From Desulfuromonadales bacterium (GTDB lineage Bacteria; Desulfobacterota; Desulfuromonadia; Desulfuromonadales; BM103): a stretch of DNA of 64,000 nucleotides. Shown piece after piece: positions 1 to 9,641 of this stretch. Both the position numbers and the translations under genes were made by a program. The stretch spans positions 1-64,000 of the forward strand of contig JAQYVY010000003.1 in assembly GCA_030145195.1 (NCBI GenBank), in the 5' to 3' direction. The first letter of the stretch is position 1; the number at the start of each line of letters is the position of its first letter. Below the pieces are notes generated by a model. That model saw only the letters and a program-made list of their open reading frames with translations, had not been told where the DNA came from and ran no database searches.

Positions 1-3000
1 ACCGAAGCGCCTAACGAGTAGGTTGCCTTGGCGACATCGATGGTAACGTTATTATCAATATGACTACTTGCACTGGCAGCCGTATGACAATCGGTACAAG
101 CCGCGCCGGTGTAGCTGTTGTCCATGTGCTCGTTATGAGCGTTGCTAAACGTTGTCGTTGAATTATCGTGACAGGTCACGCAATCAGCAACCGGCGTACC
201 CCAGGTGTAAGCGGCCGGGGTGCCTGTTGTCAGGCTGGTGCCGTCGTTGTGACAGTCGTTGGTGCCGCAACCGTTAAGAGCGATCGCAGTTGCTGAAGCG
301 ATTACTGTCGGGGTGCTGTTCTGCGATACCGTGATCTGCTTGGTGGTGTCCATGTGAGCAGCATCAACAACCGCCGGGTGACAGCTATCGCAATCGACCG
401 TAACACCGAAGAGTGTTGCTGAATTGAGATGCTCTACATGGCTACCAGAAGCCATCTTCGTCCCGGACTGATCATCACCGTGACACATGACACAACCGAT
501 ATTCGGTGTACCCCACGCGTTGGAGACGTTCGTCGCGCCAGCACTTGGATTGTGACAGGCTACGTTGTTACAGGTATCTGCAACATCGTCGAAACCGAGA
601 CCGTTGATGGTGGCGTTATTCGCAGTCGGGTTGGATCTTTCTACTAAAGTCCCGGCCTCAATGTGACCCAGAGGATCGGCAACATCGCCACTGTTATCTG
701 CATGACAATCGTCACAACTGGTAATAGCGGCAGCATCAAAGTGAGCATTGTGAGAACCACCAATCTGGATCGGTGCCACGTTGCTGGCGCTGAGAGGAGA
801 ACCGGAGGTGTAGTAGTGACAATCGTCACAAGCCAGAGCTGTCGCATTCCAGGCTGCAGACTGATCAGCCCCCGCAACGTTGTTATGACAGCCGGAGGTC
901 AGGCAAGTTCCGGTGACTTCATTACGCGTCGCGGTGGAATAGGTAACGCCGACAAGGTTAACGTTGGTGTCGCTGTGAGTTCCGGTGTAAACCGTGTAAC
1001 CGCTGCCGCTGTTATTGCCGTGACAGGGGTAACAAGTGGTTTCATCAGAAAGACTGGCACCATGATTATCGTGTGCGCCACTCGAAGAACTGACTGACTT
1101 ACCACCGGTATGACAGGAGCCGCAACCGGCTTCGATTGGATCGCCAGCAATGGTAGCGATGGTCCAGCTTGTATCTTCGAAGTTATGCACACCGTCTTGA
1201 CCGACAGCGGTGTGACACGTCGCACAGACACCCGTTGTAGGCTCATAAGTTGCGGTTGCGTTGCTGATTTCGATCGTTGCATTACCGTGGTTACTGGTGC
1301 CGCCCCAAGCGTTCGTATCGAAATCGAAGGTGTAGTTGTTGCTGGTCGCTTCGAGCCCGTGACAATCTTTACACTGGTAATCGGTACCGCTACCGTGCGT
1401 CGACTCGGCGCCAGCGCGGTGAACAACACCGGTGTTCCAGCTCTGGTTCCAGTCGCCGTGACAACCGGCGCAAGAGGTCAGCGAATCGGTATAATAACCG
1501 ACCGCGCTGTTCCACTCGTGTGCCCAGTCGCCGCTCAGCGTCGTGTGGCAATTGGTGGTACAGGTACCAGCGTCGTTGGCTGTTTGAGTGTAGAAAGAAG
1601 CCAGACCCATCTGGATCGTATGACCACTGCCGCCGGTAAAGAAAGTATCAATATGTGTCGGCTGAGCACTCAGGGTGTCGTGACAGGCCTCACAACCACC
1701 TGTGACCGTGTCATCGTGCTTCTGACCAGAAACGGTCGGGGTCACATTGTGCAAACCTGAAGTCGGTGCGTTAGCGGTGCTGCCGTTGATGAGCGCAATC
1801 GCGCTACCGGTGTGGCAGGTGGCGCAATCGACCGAGGTATCGTCGGCCCAGATTGGTTGGCGGTCCGGACCTGTCGTGTTGTCCCCATTCGTAGCACCGT
1901 GGCAAACGTTACAAGCTGTCTGGGCAATAAAATCAATGCTCTTGTCAATATGTTCAGTATGACTACCGTCTGCCGAGCCCGCAGGATGACAGGCATCACA
2001 AGTCAGGCCAGCCGAGATGTGCTTGGGGTGAGAACCCGAGTTGATTGTATTGGTATCTCCAGTCCGGGCCCCGTGGCAATCACCACAAGCGCCGCCGGTT
2101 GCTCCGTCCCAGTCGGCAGCAACATTGGCTGCGCCTTTACCGTTGGAGTGGCAGTAAACTGCGCAAGTCGCTCCAGAGGTTGTCCAGCGATCTGCAGGAT
2201 CAACGACACCGGGAACTTCGGTCAGAGGATCTGCGTCATCAAAGACAACATCAACAACACCATCAACGTGGGTGCCACCGACGGCAGTCGCCGAGAAGGT
2301 GTTGTTGCCGTCTGCCGTGGCATCATGACAGACATTACATTCGAAGCCATAGGCAAGGTGAGCCTGGTGAGTGGGTGAGTTGCCGGTAGCACCTGCGGAA
2401 AGACCATCTGTCGGCACATCGTGACAGGATACGCAGTCAATGATGGCACCATTGCCACCGCCCCATTGCGGAATCGTTGCGTCAGGAGTTGGTACAGCAC
2501 CACGAACGCGACCGTTACTATGACAGTAGACAGTATCGCAAGTATTGGTGGCCCCGGTGTATCCAGGGGTTAAGCTCGCAGTCGACGCCAGCAGATCGGC
2601 GGTATCAAGGAAAACATCCTGGAAGGTCGGGTTGTTATTAGCACCGCCGCCGTTGTCGTTGTGAAGATTGCCCTTATGACACTCAGAACAACTGAACGTA
2701 TATTCGCCAGCTTGATCGCCAGCGTGGGTTTTGTGGCCGGTATTAGCTTCGTTCAAGTATGGAATATTACCATTCACATCAGCTGAAACAACACTGTAAT
2801 TGTAGTTAGTTGCAGGCTCGCCAGCGTAACCGATACTAGAAATCGCATAGCCGGTTGCATCAAGACCACCGCCGGTTGCATCTCGTGGCGGCCAACCGTG
2901 GCAATCCGTACACCCAGCAGCCTCAGAGAAGGAACCATCGCTATGAGTGGTATGGCAGACGTTACATAGGTTCAGGTCATCAGCACTGTGCTCGCGACCG

Positions 3001-4151
3001 ACACCGGCACCCGTCCAAGTGGAAATATCACCATGGCAATTTTCGCAGAAACCATCCATCGTACCAAAGGTTCCTACCCAAGCCGTGCTTACTTCTGTCG
3101 GGGTGGTTGGTGGTGTGGCGAGAGCATAGGCATTGGTCGGGTCATTCAGCATGTATAAAGTGGGCTGGCCATCATTATAGCTATGACCGCCGTGACACGC
3201 CAGACAACCTACAGGCTTGGCCCCGCCGTTATCACCATGCAGCGCATTCTCATAGATGTGGCAAACAAGACAAACCGAACCTCCGGTGGGCAGACCGGTA
3301 CCAGCATCGATAATCTGCGAACCATCACCACGCAGCATCGAGCCATTACCTTTAGTAAGAGTGTGGGCCGTCGCACTGGCGGCGCCATCAACGGTCGAAT
3401 TATCTGAGTCGGTGAAGTGAACACCATGACAAGAGGTACAAGAGATGCCACCATTGACCAGTTGCACATCACCTGCAGTACCTTGATTGGCAATTGATTC
3501 GGGAGAGGTCAAAGAACGATATTTAGTGGGTTCGGCACTAACTGCGGCGTTGTAATTGGAGACCAACGGATGGCTCAGCAGGCCATGCTGATTCGCGACA
3601 TCTTGCGAGACATCGACCCAAGGCTTATGACAAGCACGACACATACCATCGACATCCCCTTGCATAGCCAACAAGGAATCGTTGTCTTCAGTGCCGTGCG
3701 GCTGATGGCAGCGGGTACAAGTGATTTTGCCAACCGAGGTTTGGTAGCGGGAGAAGAAATACCTGTTTTCTGCAATGTAGAGTGGTGCCTGGGCACCAAA
3801 CTTCGGGTTGACATCTGTCTGCGCTCCCCAACTGTGTGAGGTTTGGTAGTCCGCGGGATTATCAACGCGACGGCCATCAGCATTACTGGAGTCGCCGATC
3901 TGGAAGGGAGTAAAGGATAGATCCTGTGCAGCAGCAGGAGGGTTAAGCCCAAGCGTTACAGGATCAGGATTGTCGGTGTGACATTTGAGACAAACACCAT
4001 TTGCAACTTCGGAGTAATCCGCCATCCCGCCAAAATGACACTGGTCACAATCAAAGAAGTGTGACTTGGCAAAGGTATACGCATTAGCTGAAATTGGTGC
4101 GCACAGAACAAACGCCAGTATTGCGGCGGCAAAAAGTGCTCTCTGTCTCAT
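1..4151 (-). CDS. Giant multiheme c-type cytochrome (at least 35 hemes), partial
   Basis: The 3' end lies beyond base 1, so 1383 codons are visible. The ATG at 4151 follows AGGAG at good spacing and opens a signal peptide ending near ISANA. I count 35 heme-binding motifs: 28 CXXCH, five CX4CH (such as CDTVYCH, CLTSGCH, CNNVACH, CGTNDCH) and two CX3CH or similar (CAVYCH, CTTNCH), often followed by SNG or NN. Mixed CX4CH and CXXCH motifs are typical of the Geobacter CxxxxCH...CXXCH repeat family of exported cytochromes. About one heme per 40 residues suggests a long heme wire at the cell surface or in the periplasm, used for extracellular electron transfer. It is the last visible gene of a three-gene set with the tetraheme cytochrome and the NHL/PEGA/FG-GAP protein. 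Family assignment is firm; the physiological electron acceptor is unknown. Confidence 0.93.
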   Translation of the reverse strand, partial: MRQRALFAAAILAFVLCAPISANAYTFAKSHFFDCDQCHFGGMADYSEVANGVCLKCHTDNPDPVTLGLNPPAAAQDLSFTPFQIGDSSNADGRRVDNPADYQTSHSWGAQTDVNPKFGAQAPLYIAENRYFFSRYQTSVGKITCTRCHQPHGTEDNDSLLAMQGDVDGMCRACHKPWVDVSQDVANQHGLLSHPLVSNYNAAVSAEPTKYRSLTSPESIANQGTAGDVQLVNGGISCTSCHGVHFTDSDNSTVDGAASATAHTLTKGNGSMLRGDGSQIIDAGTGLPTGGSVCLVCHIYENALHGDNGGAKPVGCLACHGGHSYNDGQPTLYMLNDPTNAYALATPPTTPTEVSTAWVGTFGTMDGFCENCHGDISTWTGAGVGREHSADDLNLCNVCHTTHSDGSFSEAAGCTDCHGWPPRDATGGGLDATGYAISSIGYAGEPATNYNYSVVSADVNGNIPYLNEANTGHKTHAGDQAGEYTFSCSECHKGNLHNDNGGGANNNPTFQDVFLDTADLLASTASLTPGYTGATNTCDTVYCHSNGRVRGAVPTPDATIPQWGGGNGAIIDCVSCHDVPTDGLSAGATGNSPTHQAHLAYGFECNVCHDATADGNNTFSATAVGGTHVDGVVDVVFDDADPLTEVPGVVDPADRWTTSGATCAVYCHSNGKGAANVAADWDGATGGACGDCHGARTGDTNTINSGSHPKHISAGLTCDACHPAGSADGSHTEHIDKSIDFIAQTACNVCHGATNGDNTTGPDRQPIWADDTSVDCATCHTGSAIALINGSTANAPTSGLHNVTPTVSGQKHDDTVTGGCEACHDTLSAQPTHIDTFFTGGSGHTIQMGLASFYTQTANDAGTCTTNCHTTLSGDWAHEWNSAVGYYTDSLTSCAGCHGDWNQSWNTGVVHRAGAESTHGSGTDYQCKDCHGLEATSNNYTFDFDTNAWGGTSNHGNATIEISNATATYEPTTGVCATCHTAVGQDGVHNFEDTSWTIATIAGDPIEAGCGSCHTGGKSVSSSSGAHDNHGASLSDETTCYPCHGNNSGSGYTVYTGTHSDTNVNLVGVTYSTATRNEVTGTCLTSGCHNNVAGADQSAAWNATALACDDCHYYTSGSPLSASNVAPIQIGGSHNAHFDAAAITSCDDCHADNSGDVADPLGHIEAGTLVERSNPTANNATINGLGFDDVADTCNNVACHNPSAGATNVSNAWGTPNIGCVMCHGDDQSGTKMASGSHVEHLNSATLFGVTVDCDSCHPAVVDAAHMDTTKQITVSQNSTPTVIASATAIALNGCGTNDCHNDGTSLTTGTPAAYTWGTPVADCVTCHDNSTTTFSNAHNEHMDNSYTGAACTDCHTAASASSHIDNNVTIDVAKATYSLGAS

Positions 4152-4210
4152 TGGCCTACTCCTGAAAATATCCATATCACGATTGGGCATCAGATTTCCC
4201 TTTATAACTT

Positions 4211-5029
4211 CTACTTATTGTGGCAAGCAAAGCACAGCGCACTCTTTGTGTTTGCCGTAATCAGGAACGGTGTAAACTCCGGATTATCAAGATAATTTAC
4301 ATGCGGATCATGGCAAGAAGAACATTCGATGTTGGCATCAGTACCAGAGAAAAAACGGACGCCCAAGGCTACAGCCTCATTGACAGAGCGTAATTCACCG
4401 GTACGACTACCAACTGTATAAATCGTGTCAGCCAGAACGGTGCTATAGCTGAAAGAGATTGGGTGATCATCGGAAAGGTCGCCAGACCCACCAAGACCGA
4501 CACCAGAACCGTTCAAAGTAGCACCAATCCTCGAATTGGGTGTAGAAGTAGAAGCAATGAAGGTGTCTGGCCCACTCGCTCCGTCTGTCGTATAGAAAGA
4601 TGCGTCGTTCGCATTCGAAACGTTGTGAACAGCGTTAATCGACAAGCTACCGTCATGGCAGGACAAGCAGAGCAAAGACTCTGGATTAACCGCACGGTCA
4701 GTCGGTAGACCCTTCAGGGCATCGGAGAGCAACACATTGCTATAATGGGTAAACACCCCAGCACCCTCCAAACTCGAGATGTCTTTATTCCAGAGCTGTT
4801 GGTTGCTTTCACCACCGTGCGGAGTATGACAGAAGACGCAGACCTCTTCGCTGTCTGTAACGTACAGAGAAGGTTCTGGAAATCCCGGGAAAAAGCCAGG
4901 GCCGACTCCGGTCGTTGACAGGTTATGCAAACCATTGGTTACATTCGCTGGCCCCTTACTCCAAGCCGAAGGCGTCAGCGCCAGCATTACCACAAACAAC
5001 AAACCTATAATTTTCACGAAATGACTCAT
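4211..5029 (-). CDS. Exported tetraheme c-type cytochrome
   Basis: A 272-residue protein with four CXXCH motifs: CVFCHTPHGG near residue 60, CLSCHDGS, CSSCHDPH and CFACHNK at the very C-terminus. I chose the internal ATG at 5029 because it begins a clean signal peptide (hydrophobic core GLLFVVMLAL, cleavage near SAWSKG) and follows a purine-rich GAAGGGTGTGGAAAA stretch; the ATG at 5071 would add 14 hydrophilic residues before the signal. CxxCHxPHG-type motifs resemble doubled-CXXCH cytochromes. It lies between the exported repeat protein and the giant cytochrome with gaps of about 50-60 bases, so the three are probably cotranscribed. A periplasmic or outer-membrane electron-transfer role is inferred. 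Confidence 0.88.
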   Translation of the reverse strand: MSHFVKIIGLLFVVMLALTPSAWSKGPANVTNGLHNLSTTGVGPGFFPGFPEPSLYVTDSEEVCVFCHTPHGGESNQQLWNKDISSLEGAGVFTHYSNVLLSDALKGLPTDRAVNPESLLCLSCHDGSLSINAVHNVSNANDASFYTTDGASGPDTFIASTSTPNSRIGATLNGSGVGLGGSGDLSDDHPISFSYSTVLADTIYTVGSRTGELRSVNEAVALGVRFFSGTDANIECSSCHDPHVNYLDNPEFTPFLITANTKSALCFACHNK

Positions 5030-5079
5030 TTTTTCCACACCCTTCAAGTATTCATTTTGCGTGTAAAACAACTTATTAA

Positions 5080-7956
5080 TTAAAAGAGTCCTGCCAACTC
5101 AGCCGCAGAATCCTGGGCTGGACCAGCGACCAATTGCAACACTAAAAGCTTGGCATTTTCTTTAACAACACCATAGTCCCCTGCGTCAACCAATGTTCCG
5201 ATAGCAACAACGGCAGGCAGCAACTCAAAAGCCTCAATGGCGACCAGTTCGGCCAGTTCATCAACTTTGCTCATCAACGCGGCAGAGAAACTCTCGACGT
5301 AAGCGTTATTGGAACCGGTCATATAGTTCATTTGGCCAGAGACATCACCAACCAACAGCTCCTTACCCTTGTCACCCGTCAGATCAATCGGGAAGGCCGC
5401 ATGGAACGGTATTTTTCTGTCACTGAACTCCTCGGTCGGCAGGTAGACACCATCAACCTGAGAATAGACCGTGACCTGACCACCGGAAGTGACCTGGAGG
5501 TCTTTCTGACCGTCAGCGTCCCAGTCAACCGGGAAAGGCACCGCCGAACTGCCAACCAGCAGAATTTCAACCGGAGCAGCCAGTTGCGGAGCGGCGTCGC
5601 TGTCATCATTCAGATTCAGGCAGAGCTGAATTTGACCGGCAGCATTGCCGACTAGCAGATCCTTGGCACCGTCGTTGTTATAATCGATGACAGCCGGAGC
5701 AGCATTCGCGCCGACATTCAGAGCACTGCCGCCAGCCGAAAGGTCCGCACCAAGCCCGAAGGCCGGAGCCTCTTCGAGACCCAGATTGAGGAACAACTTA
5801 ACCGAACCGTCCGCCGCCCCCACGAGCAGGTCTTTGCGTCCATCGTTGTCCCAATCGGCAACAAAGGGAACCGCACCAGGGAGGACCGGCAAATCGAGCG
5901 TTATCCCAGGCTGAAAAACGAGCCCACCGCGGGTTGTCACTTCCAACGCGGGGTAAAGATTAATCTGACCAGCGGCATCACCAACCAGCAGGTCGAGCAA
6001 TCCGTCGCTGTCAAAATCAACCAGGAAGGGACTCGCCTTGCCATCCACCGTCAAACCAGTTCGCCCGTTGATACTCCGTGCTCGCACGACAAGGCTATTG
6101 GTCTCCATCGCTGGCACCAGCTTGGCATAAAGGTCAGCACGCCCCTGTTCGGCAAGACTCACCTGAGCAACAAATGGCTCGAATCCAGAGCGCTCTACCA
6201 CGACAGAGAATATCCCGGCAGGAAAATCACGCAGTTCAAGCGGAGCAACACCGATTTCACGACCGGAAAAGCCGTGGTTGCCGAGGAGAAAAACCTTGGC
6301 ATCCGGCATATTTGCCGTAATAGTCAGTGAAGTCGTATCGTAAACGAACTGCCCTGTAGCACTTGCGTCAGAAGCGGTCTCATCATCGTCCAGAGCCACA
6401 ACGCGCCAGAAGTAGCCAGTACCATCGACCAACTCGGCATAATCCGCAAAGCCCCCCAGAACCAGGGCCGTTGCTGTCGTCGACTCCGTAGCAACAACCT
6501 GACCGAAAGCTTCGTCAAGGGCAATGGTGATTTGGTAGCTAATTTCACTGTCGTTCGGATCAGGGTCAAGGGATTGACCCCAGATCATGGCGTCCAAGCC
6601 ATCGGCAGAAGCTCCGTCAAGCGGAGCAACCAGTTCAGGTGTGGATGGTGGGTCGTCAACGGCATTGACTACAAAATTCGCTGAAAAACTCTCTGCCGAA
6701 GAAGTCTCATTATCAAAAGCCTGAACCGTCCAGGAGTAGGCTGTATTTTCTGTCAACGTCACGGTGTCAACCGTTACCGAGGTGGTCTCGCCGCCAGCTG
6801 GGTCTTCGTCCACATCGGCTTCAAAGACCATCGCGCCATCCTGACTGACGACCACGCGGTAGGTCAGCGCATCACCATCATCATCGGTTGCATTTGTTAT
6901 GATCAGAGTCGGATTTGCGGAAGTTTCGCTACCGGCAGCTGGGCTGAGCGTTCCAGGCACAGACGGAGCTTCATTGACATGAACCGGACTCAGACTGCCA
7001 TCAATCCCGAAAACTTCAATGCGACCGCCGCCACAGGAAATAAACAGCCGCTTGTTGACCGCGTCAAACGCAGCATCCTTGATATTAGAAAGCAGGCCGG
7101 GAGCAGTCTCGGTATTGGCATAGGTTGAAAGATATGCGAATCCGGCATCAAGCACCCGGATCTCGGAGCGAAACGACTCGAAGAAATAGGCCCGGGAAAA
7201 ATGATCGTAAGCCACCCCATCACTGACAAACAATGGCGTCTTTGTCGTTTTGGTCGGGACATCAAAGGCGGTAGTTCGAGAGTAACTCTCAATCCCCGAG
7301 AGAATCGGCTCAAAATTCGAATCCAGACCGAAAGTGAGGACATAAACCAGTGCGTTGGTGGCGTCGTTGTCAACCACAATCAGCTGGTTGCTTGGCGAAA
7401 CCGTCATGCTGCCGATCTGCTGGAAGGGGCCAGTATTGGCACCAGCACCGTTAACCGAATAGAGATAGTTCCCTGCTTTATTGAAGACTTTAACCACCTT
7501 CGCAAAGCTATCTACGACAAAAACGTTGCCGGAGCTGTCGAGATCAATCTCACGGACGCTCTCAAACTCCACACCAGTTAAAGAACCGAGTTTCGCGCCA
7601 GAAACCGTGTCCAGGATGGCCACACTCTGCGTTTGTGCCACGTACAGCCTTGAACTGTCAGCGTTAAGCGCAAGCCCAGCACCATTGCCACCAGCATCAA
7701 AGGTTGCCATCAGGCTACCGTATTGGTCGAACTTGTAAACCCGCCCGTTACTAATTTCAGCGACAAACAAGTTACCTGCCGCATCAGGACCCGAGTCAGC
7801 ATCAAGTGCTCCCGGCGTACTCATGCCTGGCGTACGCAGTTGGCCAAGGGAAGCAAGCCCCGGCACATCAACCGCCATGACCTGACAAGGCCAAATAGCA
7901 TTAAGCAACAGTGATATCACCGTGACCAGGCACAATATCGCTTTTGATCGCTTCAT
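5080..7956 (-). CDS. Exported NHL-repeat / PEGA / FG-GAP repeat protein
   Basis: A 958-residue exported protein. The ATG at 7956 is chosen because AGGAGG lies 8 bases upstream and a signal peptide follows (core LCLVTVISLLL, cleavage after QVMA); a start at 8004 would precede the signal by 16 residues. In order I see an NHL-type beta-propeller region (about residues 35-330), two Ig/fibronectin-like segments with DDDGDALTYRV and DPNDSEISYQI signatures (about 345-540), a PEGA-like domain (about 550-610, ending VERSGFEPFVAQVSL), and five FG-GAP/VCBS-like repeats such as DFDSDGLLDLLVGD and DWDNDGRKDLLVGA (about 645-890). There is no heme motif. NHL proteins often accompany giant cytochromes in Geobacter relatives, so it may be a surface scaffold or adhesion partner. 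It is the first gene behind the sigma-54 promoter candidate. Confidence 0.85.
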   Translation of the reverse strand: MKRSKAILCLVTVISLLLNAIWPCQVMAVDVPGLASLGQLRTPGMSTPGALDADSGPDAAGNLFVAEISNGRVYKFDQYGSLMATFDAGGNGAGLALNADSSRLYVAQTQSVAILDTVSGAKLGSLTGVEFESVREIDLDSSGNVFVVDSFAKVVKVFNKAGNYLYSVNGAGANTGPFQQIGSMTVSPSNQLIVVDNDATNALVYVLTFGLDSNFEPILSGIESYSRTTAFDVPTKTTKTPLFVSDGVAYDHFSRAYFFESFRSEIRVLDAGFAYLSTYANTETAPGLLSNIKDAAFDAVNKRLFISCGGGRIEVFGIDGSLSPVHVNEAPSVPGTLSPAAGSETSANPTLIITNATDDDGDALTYRVVVSQDGAMVFEADVDEDPAGGETTSVTVDTVTLTENTAYSWTVQAFDNETSSAESFSANFVVNAVDDPPSTPELVAPLDGASADGLDAMIWGQSLDPDPNDSEISYQITIALDEAFGQVVATESTTATALVLGGFADYAELVDGTGYFWRVVALDDDETASDASATGQFVYDTTSLTITANMPDAKVFLLGNHGFSGREIGVAPLELRDFPAGIFSVVVERSGFEPFVAQVSLAEQGRADLYAKLVPAMETNSLVVRARSINGRTGLTVDGKASPFLVDFDSDGLLDLLVGDAAGQINLYPALEVTTRGGLVFQPGITLDLPVLPGAVPFVADWDNDGRKDLLVGAADGSVKLFLNLGLEEAPAFGLGADLSAGGSALNVGANAAPAVIDYNNDGAKDLLVGNAAGQIQLCLNLNDDSDAAPQLAAPVEILLVGSSAVPFPVDWDADGQKDLQVTSGGQVTVYSQVDGVYLPTEEFSDRKIPFHAAFPIDLTGDKGKELLVGDVSGQMNYMTGSNNAYVESFSAALMSKVDELAELVAIEAFELLPAVVAIGTLVDAGDYGVVKENAKLLVLQLVAGPAQDSAAELAGLF

Positions 7957-8071
7957 CTTGACGCCTCCTGCAGATGCGACTATTTTCTTAATAAGATCAA
8001 TCATTTCAAACCCTTAATCGTTTTTGAAAAGAAATCTAACTTTCAGCACTCCATCCGTCAATCAATCTTCT

Positions 8072-8087
8072 TGCAACCTTAGTACCA
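8072..8087 (-). promoter_or_regulatory. Candidate sigma-54 (-24/-12) promoter of the cytochrome operon
   Basis: Read on the minus strand the site is TGGTAC, five bases, TTGCA, against the consensus TGGCAC-N5-TTGCW. The invariant GG and GC pairs have correct spacing and there is one mismatch in the -24 element. It lies about 115 bases upstream of the NHL/PEGA gene start and just beyond a gene for a sigma-54 activator. Function is inferred. Confidence 0.6.
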
Positions 8088-8160
8088 AAACCAGCCTTCG
8101 GTCTTTTGCCAAGAACGCCACGGTTAACTCACCGAACCAAATCCACCAGAACTTATTCAC

Positions 8161-8197
8161 AAAAAAAACCGACCATGCAACTTAAGTGCAAGGCCGG
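8161..8197 (-). terminator. Intrinsic terminator of the two-component operon
   Basis: On the minus strand a GC-rich imperfect stem (CCGGCC...GGTCGG, with the inner near-palindrome TTGCACTTAAGTTGCA) is followed by eight T. It lies about 70 bases after the regulator's stop and separates that transcript from the sigma-54 promoter candidate. Confidence 0.7.
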
Positions 8198-8267
8198 AAT
8201 TCAACGAGCCGGACTCCTTCGAAGGTAGAATCGGCGAGTTCTCATAGAGCCAAAGATGTCGAATTAG

Positions 8268-9641
8268 TCAGCTCATGAAACCAAATTTTTTCATTCGATA
8301 GCGAAAAGCATCAATTCCCAAATTAAGTCTTTTAGCAGCCTTTGATTGGTTGCCCTCGGAGCCTTCAAGGGCTTGCCGGATCAACTCCCGCTCCACGTCT
8401 TCAATATCAATCCCTTCCGCCGGGATGCGCAAATTCATCGGCCCGGAAGCAACTTCACCGGTACGCGAAATCAACTCACGTGGCAGGTGCTCCAGCATAA
8501 GAGTTTCTTCGTTCTCAAGAATAATCGCCCGTTCAATAATGTTGCGTAACTCACGCACATTCCCTGGCCACTCATACTCCTCGAGAAATTTGCAGGCCAT
8601 TTTTGAAACGCCTTTGACCGTTTTGCCGAACTCACGGTTGTAGTGAGCGATAAAAAAGTCAACCAGAGGCATGATATCTTCCGGTCGATCCCGCAGTGAC
8701 GGCAGATAAATCGGAATCACCTGAAGGCGGTAGTAGAGATCATTGCGGAAGGTCTTTTCCTCAATTTTTTTCAGTAGTTCCTGATTGGTGGCCGAAACGA
8801 TACGGACATCGACCGGAATCTCCTTGGTGCCACCGACACGGCGAAAGGAACGTTCTTCCAACACCCGCAGTAGCTTGGCCTGCATGCCCATTTCCATGTC
8901 ACCGATTTCATCCAGGAAAATGGTACCGCCATCAGATATCTCAAAGAGACCTCTTTTTTGAGTCTTGGCATCAGTGAAGGCGCCCTTCTCATGCCCCATC
9001 AGTTCGCTCTCAAGCAGGGCCTCAGGTACAGCCGCACAGTTGATCGCCATGAACGGTTGGTCTTTGCGCGCACTTTCCATGTGAATCGCCCGGGCAATCA
9101 ACTCCTTTCCGGTGCCACTCTCACCTTGAATTAAAACGGTGCTGGCATCACTCTTGGCCACCTTGCGCACCATATCGAGGACCTGCTTCATGTGGCGACT
9201 GTCGCCGATGATATTATTGATACCGAATTTCTTCTCTTGAGCAGAGCGCAGGTGAGCGACCTCCTTGCGCAAATCTCGAGTCTCAAGAGCCTTTTTGACA
9301 ACAATTGAAAGTTCATCAAGATTAAAGGGCTTATTGATGTAATCGTAAGCTCCCAAGCGCATCGCCTTAACTGCCGTTTCCAGGACCCCAAGCGCCGTCA
9401 CCATAATGATAAGGATCTCACTATCGATCTCTTTGGCCTTCTCCAAAACTTGCAGACCATCCATGCCGGGCAGTTGAATATCGAGCAGCATCAACTCAGG
9501 AGCATCTTCCTGCACCAACCTGATCGCATCCTCGCCGCTGGCAGCGGTAATCACGTCGTAGCCCTGTTTCTTCAGGGACTGCTCCAGTGACCAGCGAATC
9601 AGATGTTCATCGTCTACAACTAAAATTCTTGTATTACGCAC
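8268..9641 (-). CDS. NtrC-family sigma-54-dependent response regulator
   Basis: A 457-residue activator with the classical three parts. The receiver domain (1-120) has the acidic pocket VVDDE and phosphoacceptor D54 in LLDIQLPGMDG. The AAA+ sigma-54 interaction domain (about 145-370) has Walker A GESGTGKE, a Walker B region GGTIFLDEIGDM, and a loop reading GAFTDA instead of the usual GAFTGA. The C-terminal Fis-type helix-turn-helix has NQSKAAKRLNLG. It starts at GTG; the TAG stop of the kinase gene shares its G with this GTG (TAGTG), so the two are translationally coupled. It should bind upstream of sigma-54 promoters and use ATP hydrolysis to open them. The nearest candidate target is the cytochrome operon immediately downstream. 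Confidence 0.93.
   Translation of the reverse strand: MRNTRILVVDDEHLIRWSLEQSLKKQGYDVITAASGEDAIRLVQEDAPELMLLDIQLPGMDGLQVLEKAKEIDSEILIIMVTALGVLETAVKAMRLGAYDYINKPFNLDELSIVVKKALETRDLRKEVAHLRSAQEKKFGINNIIGDSRHMKQVLDMVRKVAKSDASTVLIQGESGTGKELIARAIHMESARKDQPFMAINCAAVPEALLESELMGHEKGAFTDAKTQKRGLFEISDGGTIFLDEIGDMEMGMQAKLLRVLEERSFRRVGGTKEIPVDVRIVSATNQELLKKIEEKTFRNDLYYRLQVIPIYLPSLRDRPEDIMPLVDFFIAHYNREFGKTVKGVSKMACKFLEEYEWPGNVRELRNIIERAIILENEETLMLEHLPRELISRTGEVASGPMNLRIPAEGIDIEDVERELIRQALEGSEGNQSKAAKRLNLGIDAFRYRMKKFGFMS

Noticed and set aside
899-2378. Long open frames on the plus strand and in a second minus frame opposite the giant cytochrome (for example 1110-1760)
   Set aside because: They are mirror frames of a heme-rich reading frame with many repeated codons; none has a ribosome site or a recognisable domain.
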